From Dethiobacter alkaliphilus (lineage in GTDB: Bacteria > Bacillota > Dethiobacteria > DTU022 > UBA8154): DNA of 64,000 bases. The notes beneath the pieces were generated by a model. It searched no databases, was not told the DNA's origin, and worked only from the letters and a program-made list of their open reading frames with translations. Made by a program: the position numbers and the translations under genes. Position 1 is the first letter of the stretch. Each line of letters starts with the position of its first letter. The DNA is taken from positions 70,103-134,102 of the forward strand of contig JAENYV010000005.1 of the NCBI GenBank assembly GCA_016841605.1. The letters are read 5' to 3'. Of this stretch, positions 56,286 to 64,000 are shown piece after piece.

Positions 56286-56732
56286 ATGGTCGAGTATGGA
56301 TTAATGGGTATCGGTGCAGCACTTGCTATTTCTGCTTTTGGTTCCGCATTAGGTATCGGTGCAGCCGGGCAGGCAGTTATCGGGGCATGGAAGAGGGCTT
56401 TTATGCAGAATAAGCCGGCGTCGTTTATGTTGTTGGCTTTTACAGGTTTCCCTCTTTCCCAGACTTTTTACGGATTGATTTTAATGAATACCATCGTGGC
56501 ATCGGCTCATCTTTTGGAAAGCGGGGCAATACTTGGCATCGGTATTTTTGGCGGCATGGCCATCGGAGCTTCCGCCTATGCGCAGGGTGTGGCCGGTGCC
56601 GGCGCGGTTGACGCTTATGGAGAAACGGGTAAAGGGTTCACTAACTATGTTTTGGTTCTGGGTGTCATAGAATCCGTTGCTTTGCTGGCAATGGTGTTTT
56701 TGATGACTATCATCAACAGCCTGGTAGCTTAA
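56286..56732 (+). CDS. atpK: V/A-type ATPase proteolipid subunit K
   Basis: 148 residues, four transmembrane helices in two hairpins. The ion-binding Glu is 129 (LGVIESVALL) in hairpin two; hairpin one has none, as in V-type rings. Gln59 (PLSQTFYG), Gln100 (SAYAQGVAG) and Ser/Thr near 58-60 correspond in spacing to the Na+ ligands of Enterococcus hirae NtpK (Gln65, Gln110, Glu139), so Na+ coupling is likely. AAAGGAGCG precedes the ATG. A terminator shared with the convergent ldh gene follows. Confidence 0.94.
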   Translation: MVEYGLMGIGAALAISAFGSALGIGAAGQAVIGAWKRAFMQNKPASFMLLAFTGFPLSQTFYGLILMNTIVASAHLLESGAILGIGIFGGMAIGASAYAQGVAGAGAVDAYGETGKGFTNYVLVLGVIESVALLAMVFLMTIINSLVA

Positions 56733-56768
56733 TTCCTGAGGGGATGTTTCCCCTTGCAGGCAGATTAT

Positions 56769-57731
56769 TTACATGGCAGGAACAAAGTTTCCTGCCATTT
56801 TTATTTGTTGAGGAATTGACTCCCTAACAATATGGGCTGAGTTAAGAAACTGTTCTTTTTCTTCCGCGTCCATTTCTAAAGGTAGGACACGTTCCACTCC
56901 GTGCCTGCCTATAATGCAAGGAAAACTAAGGTAAAGATCGTTAATTCCATAGATATTTTCCAGAAGTGTTGAAACAGTGAGGACAGAATGTTCATCTCGT
57001 AAAATGCTTTCCACGATACGTCGTACAGCAAGTGATATTGCGAAATATGTAGCACCTTTACCTTGAATAATTTCATAAGCAGCTTGGCGTACATTGAAAG
57101 AAATTTCTTCTAGTCCTTGTTGTGAACAAAGATCATGGCAGTTTGCACAAAAATGTTCTATAGAAACTCCTGCCACATTAGCCGTACTCCAAAGGGGAAC
57201 TTCGGAATCGCCATGTTCGCCCACGATATAAGCATGCATATTTCTGGGATCCAGTTTACAGCGGGCACTTAGCAGGTAACGAAAACGGGAGGTGTCAAGG
57301 ACGGTTCCGGAACCAAAAACTTTTGAACTTGGCAGTCCTGAAACTTTCCAGGCAATATAAGACATGATATCCACAGGATTGGTGACGATTATCAAAATGG
57401 CTTCTTTTGTATAAGTAAGAATATCATTAACAATTTGAGTAATAATACGTGCATTAATTTCAACAAGTTCAAGGCGCGTTTGGCCGGGTTTTTGGGGAGC
57501 ACCTGCAGTAATAATTACAATATCGGCATTGCTGCATTCCTCATAACCTCCTGATTTTATTGAAGCCGGAGGAATAAATGAGGCGCAATGGTTGAGATCC
57601 ATGGCCTCAGTGCGGGCTTTTTCCTCAATTTTATCGATTAAAACAATTTCTTGAGCTGTACCTCCGACCATAAGTGCATATGCTGCTGTCGAACCAACAA
57701 GACCGGCCCCAATGATTGCAACTTTTGCCAT
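56769..57731 (-). CDS. ldh: L-lactate dehydrogenase
   Basis: 320 residues on the minus strand. NAD-binding GAGLVGSTAAYAL at the N-terminus, substrate loop GAPQKPGQTRLELVEIN, TNPVDIMSYIAW, SGTVLDTSRFR and the catalytic His in GEHGDSEVP. Gln in GAPQKPG, where malate dehydrogenases have Arg, favours lactate. I took ATG 57731; GTG 57740 is an alternative. It converges on the V-ATPase operon and its end overlaps that operon's terminator. Confidence 0.9.
   Translation of the reverse strand: MAKVAIIGAGLVGSTAAYALMVGGTAQEIVLIDKIEEKARTEAMDLNHCASFIPPASIKSGGYEECSNADIVIITAGAPQKPGQTRLELVEINARIITQIVNDILTYTKEAILIIVTNPVDIMSYIAWKVSGLPSSKVFGSGTVLDTSRFRYLLSARCKLDPRNMHAYIVGEHGDSEVPLWSTANVAGVSIEHFCANCHDLCSQQGLEEISFNVRQAAYEIIQGKGATYFAISLAVRRIVESILRDEHSVLTVSTLLENIYGINDLYLSFPCIIGRHGVERVLPLEMDAEEKEQFLNSAHIVRESIPQQIKMAGNFVPAM
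56773..56803 (+). terminator. Terminator of the V-ATPase operon, inside the ldh 3' end
   Basis: 10-bp stem ATGGCAGGAA/TTCCTGCCAT followed by TTTTTAT. The stem covers the last codons of the convergent lactate dehydrogenase gene. Confidence 0.8.
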
Positions 57732-57910
57732 AAAATCCACATCCTATTTTATTTCAAATATATAAAGTACATTTAACATCAGTACAGTAAATATGTCCTC
57801 TTTCCTATAAATTTATTCCGAAGTGATTAGCAGATCATAATCCAAAAAATAGGAATGTTTTAACAAACTGTTGACTATAATATATTAAAGCAGTTTACTT
57901 AAAGGGGTTT

Positions 57911-58198
57911 ATGAGAATGAGGAAAATAAAAAATGCACTTATGGAAATCTCCTACTTTCTGTTTGGGGAAAAAGATCCCATCAACATAGATGAAAAAGTT
58001 TTGGACGATTCTGTTTTACTGGAAAAAGCAAAGCAGGAGATGCAGGCCGCTCTTTCCTTTTTTAATCATGTATGTGAGGAAAAGCAAATCGATCAAGCAA
58101 TTTATAAATTAAATGCAGCCGAAAAGCAATATGGATATTTGTTGCAACAAGTAAAAAAAGAGTACTGGCTTAATCGAACAGTAAAAAAAGAGGTGTAA
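57911..58198 (+). CDS. YaaL-like DUF2508 protein
   Basis: 95 residues, mostly helical and charged, of the DUF2508/YaaL family. Function unknown. In Bacillus yaaL lies between recR and bofA; here it is likewise immediately before bofA (2-base gap), but recR is absent. ATG 57911 follows AAAGGGG by only about 4 bases; ATG 57917 would be better spaced. Confidence 0.75.
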   Translation: MRMRKIKNALMEISYFLFGEKDPINIDEKVLDDSVLLEKAKQEMQAALSFFNHVCEEKQIDQAIYKLNAAEKQYGYLLQQVKKEYWLNRTVKKEV

Positions 58199-58200
58199 GT

Positions 58201-58476
58201 ATGACTTCGAACATAGATCTAAATTTTATTATAGCCTTTATTTTCGGTTTACTTCTTCTCTATTTGCTAGTCCGAGTTCTTTATCTTCCATTTAAAATTG
58301 GATTAAAATTACTGGGAAATGCAGTTATAGGTGGAATTCTTTTAGCATTATTTAATGTCATAGGCTCTTTTTGGGGTATTGTTATCGGTATTAACGCAGT
58401 TACGGCCTTTATTACGGGGATATTGGGTATTCCGGGAATTATTCTTCTGATTGTGCTGCAAAATTTAACAGTATAA
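58201..58476 (+). CDS. bofA: Pro-sigma-K processing inhibitor BofA
   Basis: 91 residues with three hydrophobic segments. The conserved C-terminal stretch NAVTAFITGILGIPGIILLIVL identifies BofA, which holds the SpoIVFB protease inactive in the forespore outer membrane until late sporulation. The sporulation link agrees with sigG, spoIIR and the Lon-type protease in the window. A terminator follows. Confidence 0.9.
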   Translation: MTSNIDLNFIIAFIFGLLLLYLLVRVLYLPFKIGLKLLGNAVIGGILLALFNVIGSFWGIVIGINAVTAFITGILGIPGIILLIVLQNLTV

Positions 58477-58497
58477 TTATGTAAAATAGAGAGTTTT

Positions 58498-58534
58498 AAA
58501 CCCCTGTTCCTTTTTTCAAGAACAGGGGTTTTTT
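58498..58534 (+). terminator. Rho-independent terminator after bofA
   Basis: 12-bp stem AAACCCCTGTTC/GAACAGGGGTTT followed by a T tract. It separates bofA from the convergent flagellin-like gene and may serve both. Confidence 0.88.
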
Positions 58535-58545
58535 ATCGTGTAAAG

Positions 58546-59109
58546 TTAAACTAGCAGGCTTTGTATGCTTTCGCTTTGTAATTGAGCCTGATTTAGAAGA
58601 GAAAGATCGATGTCGGCAGCAATGTTGTCCCTTACTTTGTCCATAATTGTTTCGGCATAATTTTTGTCGCGTATCACCGTTAGGTTTGCTGTGATATTTT
58701 CTTGAGCGGTTAGTTTCTCCGCAATAGCATTACGTATTTTTTCCTGTGACTTTTCAAGTCTTAAAAGAGCTTGAGAAGTATTTTCCAGACCGACTCCTAA
58801 ATCGGAATTATTTTCATCAGAATAGTTGCCCATATTTTCTTGTATTTGCAATAATTTGTCCTGAATATTTTTGAGAGAGACTTCCTGCTCCTGTAAATTT
58901 GAAAGTTGTTTTTGCAGCATTTTTATATCATCCATATATGCTTTCAGGCGAGAACGAATTTGACTGGAATTATCTTTAGATCCACCTTCTGAAATTATTT
59001 TGCTAGAATTTGTCGATACAAGTTTCTTTGTATCAGTGGCTTCTTTGTTAAAAAGTTTAGTAGCCATTTCCCCGGTTTGCAATAAAAAGAAACTGTTAGT
59101 TATTCTCAT
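58546..59109 (-). CDS. Short flagellin-like protein
   Basis: 187 residues on the minus strand. The N-terminus is MRITNSFF and the protein is almost entirely helical, with a coiled-coil region at about 55-130. The C-terminus (RDKNYAETIMDKVRDNIAAD, then LLNQAQLQSESIQSLL) resembles the D0 helix of flagellins, which end in QANQxPQxVLxLL. No variable D2/D3 region is present and no flagellar genes are nearby. GGAG lies about 8-10 bases before the ATG. It may be a minor filament or a fimbria-like protein; confidence in the family is moderate. Confidence 0.6.
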   Translation of the reverse strand: MRITNSFFLLQTGEMATKLFNKEATDTKKLVSTNSSKIISEGGSKDNSSQIRSRLKAYMDDIKMLQKQLSNLQEQEVSLKNIQDKLLQIQENMGNYSDENNSDLGVGLENTSQALLRLEKSQEKIRNAIAEKLTAQENITANLTVIRDKNYAETIMDKVRDNIAADIDLSLLNQAQLQSESIQSLLV

Positions 59110-59212
59110 TGTTAGGCTCCATCCTTATAAAGTATCTGAAAGATATATTATTTATATCTTCTATTTTTTTATCGGCAAATATTTTGTAGCAGTAAAGTGG
59201 AAAGAAAAAATT

Positions 59213-60217
59213 TTAGCTGCAAGGATGATAAGATTGTTTTTCCAACAGGTGTTCGTTAAATATTTCCTTGCGGAAAAAGATATCTACAGGTAAAACTTCG
59301 CCCATACGATAAAAGTAAGCATCTTCCAGGTGAAATTGCTCATTAAAGATCATTGTTAATTTATAAAAAAAATCGGTTTTGTTTTGAAAACGTAAATCCG
59401 TTAATTTGACATAATGTTTATTTTTTTCCTTCCAAGAGTTTATATGATAAAAAAAAGTAAATTGGCTGAAGAACTTTCCGGGAATAGTTTTCAAAGCTTT
59501 TATAATTAAAGGTGTGCTTTCGTTTTTTTTCAATGACAGTTTCTTGCGGATGCCAAGTCCAAAAGAATTTAGCGTTCCCAGAATTATTTCCCTAGGCGCT
59601 TCAATGAAAAAATCCCATGTTATAAGACCATTGAGTGCAGGAAGGACGGCTAATCTGGTATTACCCTGTGAAAGATTAAATTTTTTTCGTATATATCGTT
59701 CAACATTTATACGTAAAAGCAGGCGTAAAAAAAGATAAAGTACCATCAATCCCAAAGCAAGAAATGCGACTTTTTGTGGTTTTCGATAGGTAAAGAAAAC
59801 CGGTAAAAAAAGAAAAATTAGAAAAGGATCAAAAAACATCAGCAAATTTCCGTAGTAACGTTTTTTTGAAAAAGGCCACCATAATTGTGTCCCGTAAGAA
59901 TTTAAAGAATCCAACAAACTATGGGAAATAGCTCCGGCAAAAGCCCAAAGAAAATAGATAAGAGGATTTCCTCCAAAATCAAGAAAAAAAATTCCGGCAA
60001 TTCCAATTGAGAGCAAAAGTAAACCGACCAGAGAATGAGATATCCCTCGATGATTTCTTAAATAAGCCAGATCCCCATTGAGCATTGCTACGATATCAAG
60101 ATCCGGTGATACTGCTCCCAGGACGGCAGCACCATAGACAGGATTATATGGAGAAAGAGGTTGACCAGAAAGGGCTCCTATTCCCAAGCCGATTATTCCA
60201 TGAGTAAAAGGATCCAT
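59213..60217 (-). CDS. Membrane metal-dependent hydrolase (YdjM/DUF457-like)
   Basis: 334 residues on the minus strand. It begins MDPFTHGIIGLGIGAL and has SPDLDIVAM and HRGISHSLVG, the metal-binding pattern of the LexA-binding inner-membrane hydrolase group, followed by SHSLLDSLNSYGTQ and several transmembrane helices. The C-terminal 130 residues are soluble. Physiological role unknown. The start at 60217 has AAAGGGGGG 6 bases upstream; a longer frame upstream is unlikely. Divergent from the CoA-transferase gene. Confidence 0.85.
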   Translation of the reverse strand: MDPFTHGIIGLGIGALSGQPLSPYNPVYGAAVLGAVSPDLDIVAMLNGDLAYLRNHRGISHSLVGLLLLSIGIAGIFFLDFGGNPLIYFLWAFAGAISHSLLDSLNSYGTQLWWPFSKKRYYGNLLMFFDPFLIFLFLPVFFTYRKPQKVAFLALGLMVLYLFLRLLLRINVERYIRKKFNLSQGNTRLAVLPALNGLITWDFFIEAPREIILGTLNSFGLGIRKKLSLKKNESTPLIIKALKTIPGKFFSQFTFFYHINSWKEKNKHYVKLTDLRFQNKTDFFYKLTMIFNEQFHLEDAYFYRMGEVLPVDIFFRKEIFNEHLLEKQSYHPCS

Positions 60218-60274
60218 TAAAGACCCCCCTTTTATTTGAGATAATTTAAGGTTTACATAATATAGGCTTATGCT

Positions 60275-60283
60275 ATTATAACA
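60275..60283 (-). promoter_or_regulatory. Extended -10 promoter of the membrane hydrolase gene
   Basis: On the minus strand TGT followed by TATAAT, an extended -10, about 60 bases upstream of the start at 60217. No good -35 was found. Confidence 0.4.
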
Positions 60284-60442
60284 TAGCTGGAAGAGAAAAA
60301 AGAGAAGAAAAAGTTGGAGAGGCAGGAATATTAAAGCCCGGAAATATGCTTGCCCGGACGAAGGAACAATCAAATCAGACGGCGAATTTTTATTATTAAA
60401 GAATTTCTTAAGCGGAGCGGATTCGTAAAAGGAGGCTTTTAA

Positions 60443-62323
60443 ATGGAAAATTTGTTGGAAAAATATAAAAAGGAATATCCGCAAAAATTTGCCTCAGAAG
60501 AAGAAATATTCAGCCATATACGTGCCGGCGATAAAATATTTATTGGGACGGGGTGCGGCGAACCCCTTTACCTGGTACAGTCACTTATTCAGTATGTGGA
60601 ATCCCATCCCAAGGCATTTTCCGATGCAGAGATATTAAATGTCTGGACATTGGGAGTAGCTCCATATGTTGAAAGAAAATTTCAGAAATATTTTCGTCAT
60701 AATTCTTTTTTTATCAGTAACAATACAAGGGCAGCTATTAACAATGGGCTGGCCGATTATACACCGGTCTTTCTCTCCTCAGTCCCGGATTTGTTCCGTC
60801 ACAAAATAGTACCGGTTGATGTAGCCCTTATCCAGGTATCCGTCCCGGATGAACATGGTTTTGTGAGCCTGGGGATCAGTGTAGATATTGTGAAGGCCGC
60901 TGCTGAAAGTGCCGATATTGTTATTGCTCAGGTAAATTCCCATATGCCGCGGGTCTATGGTGATTCTTTTATACATCTTCAAGATTTGGATTTTATTCTT
61001 CACCGCGATGAAGCGTTACTGGAGTTCGAAATGGATGCTTCAGGTGAGGTGACGCAGCAGATTGGCAAATATATTTCCGAAATCGTTCATGATGAAGATA
61101 CAATTCAAGTCGGGTATGGAAGTATTACCAATGCAGCTCTTAAATATCTTCAGGGGAAAAAAAATCTAGGTGTACATACGGAATTATTAAGTGATGGGAT
61201 TGTTGAATTAATAAAAAGCGGTACGATCGATAATTCTCGCAAGAGTATCAATCGCGGTAAAACGGTTGCCACTTTCTGTATGGGTAAAAAAGAGACTTAT
61301 GAGTTTCTACACAACAATCCCGCCATAGAATTCCGACCCATTGATTATACTAATAATCCTCTTATTATCGCACAAAACAAGAAGATGACGGCCATTAACA
61401 GTGCTCTTGAGGTAGACCTTACCGGTCAGGCTACGGCAGAGTCCATTGGTGCTTACTTTTACAGCGGAACGGGTGGACAGGCTGATTTTATGCGCGGCGC
61501 GATTTGGAGCAAAGGGGGAAAGAGCATTCTTGCTCTCCGCTCAACTACCGCGGACGGGAAGAAATCACGTATAGTTCCGTTCTTGCAGGAGGGGGCAGGA
61601 GTGACCTTAAACCGGGGAGATTTGCATTATGTTGTTACCGAATTTGGGATTGCTTATCTCTATGGGAAAAATATCCGGGAAAAGGCTATGTCGTTAATCT
61701 CTATTGCTCATCCGAATTTTCGTTCCCGGCTGATTGAGGAAGCGAAGAAACATTTTCTTATTTATCGTGACCAAAAGTTTATTCCCGGAAAAAGAGGAGA
61801 ATATCCGGAAGATTTGGAAATGAACAGGACAACAAAAAGCGGTTTAAAAGTGTATATTCGCCCTGTTAAGATATCCGATGAGCCGTTATTAAAGAAGTTT
61901 ATTTATTCTCTTTCCGATGCCAGTATGTATAAGAGGTTTCTCACCAAAAGGGTTGATATGCCACATGAGATGCTGCAGGATTTTTTTGTAGTGATCGATT
62001 ATACCCGTGAAATGGTTTTACTTGCCCTAAAGAAAGTTGATGGAAAAGAGGAAATAATCGGGATTGGACAGTACAGCAGCAACGAGGGAACACAAACAGC
62101 AGAAGTAGCTCTGGTGGTCAGGGATGATTTTCAACATAAAGGGCTCGGAACAGAGTTATTCTTATACTTGATGAATATTGCCAAGAAACAGGGACTGCAA
62201 GGCTTTACCGGGGAAGTGCTGGTAGAAAATAAAATAATGATTAAGTTTATGGAGAAAATGGGCCTGGATATAAAAAAGGATCGCAAAGCCGATATTTATC
62301 ATATGAAGATGCCTTTCCGCTAA
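60443..62323 (+). CDS. Acetyl-CoA hydrolase/transferase-family protein fused to a GNAT acetyltransferase
   Basis: 626 residues. Residues 1-435 form a class of CoA-transferase like 4-hydroxybutyrate or acetate CoA-transferase, with the conserved INSALEVDLTGQA (likely catalytic Glu), GTGGQADFMRGA and LNRGDLHYVVTEFGIAYLYG. Residues about 450-626 are a GNAT domain (VALVVRDDFQHKGLGTELF as acetyl-CoA loop). Protein acetylation linked to acyl-CoA metabolism is a reasonable guess. AAAGGAGG precedes the ATG. Similar fusions are known in syntrophic and metal-reducing bacteria, from memory. Confidence 0.88.
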   Translation: MENLLEKYKKEYPQKFASEEEIFSHIRAGDKIFIGTGCGEPLYLVQSLIQYVESHPKAFSDAEILNVWTLGVAPYVERKFQKYFRHNSFFISNNTRAAINNGLADYTPVFLSSVPDLFRHKIVPVDVALIQVSVPDEHGFVSLGISVDIVKAAAESADIVIAQVNSHMPRVYGDSFIHLQDLDFILHRDEALLEFEMDASGEVTQQIGKYISEIVHDEDTIQVGYGSITNAALKYLQGKKNLGVHTELLSDGIVELIKSGTIDNSRKSINRGKTVATFCMGKKETYEFLHNNPAIEFRPIDYTNNPLIIAQNKKMTAINSALEVDLTGQATAESIGAYFYSGTGGQADFMRGAIWSKGGKSILALRSTTADGKKSRIVPFLQEGAGVTLNRGDLHYVVTEFGIAYLYGKNIREKAMSLISIAHPNFRSRLIEEAKKHFLIYRDQKFIPGKRGEYPEDLEMNRTTKSGLKVYIRPVKISDEPLLKKFIYSLSDASMYKRFLTKRVDMPHEMLQDFFVVIDYTREMVLLALKKVDGKEEIIGIGQYSSNEGTQTAEVALVVRDDFQHKGLGTELFLYLMNIAKKQGLQGFTGEVLVENKIMIKFMEKMGLDIKKDRKADIYHMKMPFR

Positions 62324-62437
62324 TTAAAGATCGCCTAAATAGTGGACATGAATGCTAACTTACTTTCATAAAGTGTATTAAAAAGGCGGTTATCCAGTGC
62401 TGACCGGAAAAGGGCCGTCAAAAAGGAGGATACACGG

Positions 62438-63283
62438 ATGAGCAGGAAGAGAGCATTGTGGGCCCTGATTATCGTTCTTATTGTGGCTGTCTGGTTTGGT
62501 TATAGGATAGGACCGGGGAACAGGTCTTCTACAGATCCAGACCCAGGGGGCATGAAATCTGCACAGGAGGAAAGTGATATGCAACAAAAACAGGAGGTTG
62601 AAGAGGTATCCGGGAGTGAAATTAATCTGGAGTATCTGGGCCATTCTGCATTTTTAATGGAAGCGGAACAATTGCGGATATTGATGGATCCATACGCGCC
62701 GCAGGTTGGCTATGGGAGTCTGGAAGTGGATGCGGATCTTGTTACTGTGAGCCATGAGCATATGGACCACAATTATACGGATGCTACTCCTGGGGCCAAG
62801 GTTATCAGGGGACTTACCTCAGACGGCCTTGGTTGGGAAGATGTCTCCTTTTCTGAGGGAAACTTACATATTTGGGGATTGTCGACCTACCATGACGACG
62901 CTTCCGGTAAGCTAAGAGGGAGGAACACGGCATTTATTTTTGATATAGGCGATATTCGTTTGGTGCACCTGGGTGATCTCGGTCATCTTCTAGGAGAAGG
63001 GGATGTGGAAAAATTAGGTTCTGTGGATGTTCTTCTTATTCCGGTAGGTGGACATTACACCATTAATGCCGTAGAGGCAAAGAAAGTTATTGAACAACTT
63101 TCTCCCTCCATAGTAATCCCCATGCACTATCAGACGCAAATAACACAGAACTGGCCTCTTGAAACTGTGAAAAGCTTTCTGGATGAAGGAAAAGTGGTGG
63201 AAAAAGGAGAAAAAAGTGTTTTAATCTCTCGGGATGTATTACCTGAAGAGAGAGAAATTTGGGTGCTTGAAAAAAAGGAGTGA
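62438..63283 (+). CDS. Membrane-anchored metallo-beta-lactamase-fold protein (UlaG-like)
   Basis: 281 residues. An N-terminal transmembrane segment (about 5-23), a linker of about 40 residues, and an MBL domain with SHEHMDHNY (HxHxDH), the metal Asp in HLGDLGH and His in IPMHYQT. This resembles the UlaG-like group that cleaves phosphodiester or lactone bonds, but here exported. Substrate unknown. GGAGGATACACGG precedes the ATG. The next gene begins 7 bases later. Confidence 0.85.
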   Translation: MSRKRALWALIIVLIVAVWFGYRIGPGNRSSTDPDPGGMKSAQEESDMQQKQEVEEVSGSEINLEYLGHSAFLMEAEQLRILMDPYAPQVGYGSLEVDADLVTVSHEHMDHNYTDATPGAKVIRGLTSDGLGWEDVSFSEGNLHIWGLSTYHDDASGKLRGRNTAFIFDIGDIRLVHLGDLGHLLGEGDVEKLGSVDVLLIPVGGHYTINAVEAKKVIEQLSPSIVIPMHYQTQITQNWPLETVKSFLDEGKVVEKGEKSVLISRDVLPEEREIWVLEKKE

Positions 63284-63290
63284 TAGTTCG

Positions 63291-63908
63291 TTGTTATTCG
63301 CTAAAATATTCGATAAAAAAAGAAATAAAATTTTCCGCATAGTGTTATGCTTCTTCTTGGTCCTAATTATTTTTCAGGGAGCTCTTTTAAGCGGATGCAG
63401 TAGAATATCTTCTCCGCCACCGGTTAAAGTACCCGGGGAAAACTGTGGAGAAGAAACTCTTCCTGAATCAATGAATGAAAAAGAAACAAAAGAACTGACC
63501 TCCGTGGCCCTCTATTTTTCAGATGAAGATACTGCGTATCTGGTGAAAGAAGAAAGAGAGATTTCCGATACGGAGAAAGACCCTAAAGTTTTCGCACTGG
63601 AGGCTTTGATTGAAGGTCCCACGAATTCTGTACTGGAACGGACAATTCCTACAGATGTGAAATTACTGGATATATCTGTTGTAGATGGGATTGCCCTTGT
63701 TAATTTTTCTGAAGAACTTCAATCAAGCCATTGGGGCGGATCTACCGGTGAAATTTTAACAGTTTATTCCATTGTCAATACTCTTTCCCAGTTCCCTCAA
63801 ATAGAACAGATAAAAATTCTTATTAACGGTGAAGAAGTGGAGACCCTTGCCGGTCATATGGAGTTAAATAAACCTCTGGAACCTGATTTTGGGTTGGTCA
63901 AACAATGA
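63291..63908 (+). CDS. GerMN-domain lipoprotein
   Basis: About 205 residues. The signal sequence ends in a lipobox (LLSGC), then a low-complexity Pro/Ser linker and a GerMN domain (about 75-195: VALYFSDEDTAYLV, FALEALIEGP, VVDGIALVNFSEEL, IVNTLSQFPQIEQIKILING). GerMN proteins occur in spore germination and spore-cortex assembly. The TTG start has AAAAAGGAG about 10 bases upstream. No gene was seen in the last 92 bases of the window. Confidence 0.85.
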   Translation: MLFAKIFDKKRNKIFRIVLCFFLVLIIFQGALLSGCSRISSPPPVKVPGENCGEETLPESMNEKETKELTSVALYFSDEDTAYLVKEEREISDTEKDPKVFALEALIEGPTNSVLERTIPTDVKLLDISVVDGIALVNFSEELQSSHWGGSTGEILTVYSIVNTLSQFPQIEQIKILINGEEVETLAGHMELNKPLEPDFGLVKQ

Positions 63909-64000
63909 ATTTTCTCACGTTTATGTAGTACATTTTATTAAGATTTGCTCACCGCACTAGGGCGGCCATTTCTTGAATAATTAATCCGGGAAGAAGAGCA

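Overview
The window is about 64 kb of chromosome from an endospore-forming Firmicute of the class Clostridia. The evidence is the WalRK-YycHI set, sigG, spoIIR, bofA, Lon-type spore proteases, the gene order prfA-prmC-...-spoIIR-tsaC-ywlE-rpiB-glyA, and frequent TTG/GTG starts behind strong AGGAGG-type ribosome binding sites. The lineage resembles Peptococcaceae, Syntrophomonas or Dethiobacter relatives. No rRNA, tRNA or CRISPR array was seen.

Layout. 1-15.5 kb holds core replication and envelope genes: a lonC fragment, dnaB, purA, an M23 peptidase, walR, walK, yycH, yycI, murA, a histidine phosphatase, htrA, a phosphatase-superfamily gene, and rlmH with an apparent ATT start. 15.5-19.3 kb is more accessory: DUF2164, a frameshifted small gene, and a tungstate ABC transporter (wtpABC). 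19.4-25.1 kb carries a 1604-residue secreted multidomain protein and a CFI-box membrane protein that shares a domain with it. 25.4-38 kb has a metallo-hydrolase, a polyamine cluster (pyruvoyl arginine decarboxylase, spermidine synthase, agmatinase), then pyrG, sppA, fsa, glpX, an exchanger, rho, a second M23 peptidase, rpmE, prfA and prmC. 39.6-48 kb has sigG, spoIIR, fur, larE, tsaC, ywlE, rpiB, glyA, comEB and a flippase-like membrane protein.

The most striking region is 48.1-56.8 kb. In many Firmicutes the F-type ATP synthase operon (atpI-atpB-atpE-...) follows ywlE-rpiB-glyA. Here that position holds clear but broken remnants of atpI, atpB and a four-helix c subunit, riddled with frameshifts, stops and a deletion. 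An intact seven-gene V/A-type ATPase operon (E, DUF2764, A, B, D, I, K) in the compact order known from spirochaetes and chlamydiae follows directly. This looks like replacement of an F-type by a V-type ATPase at the ancestral site. Residues in the K proteolipid suggest Na+ coupling.

56.8-64 kb contains a convergent lactate dehydrogenase, a yaaL-like gene with bofA, a short orphan flagellin-like protein, a membrane hydrolase, a CoA-transferase fused to a GNAT domain, a membrane-anchored metallo-beta-lactamase-fold protein, and a GerMN lipoprotein.

All calls come from reading the sequence. No database search or computed alignment was run.
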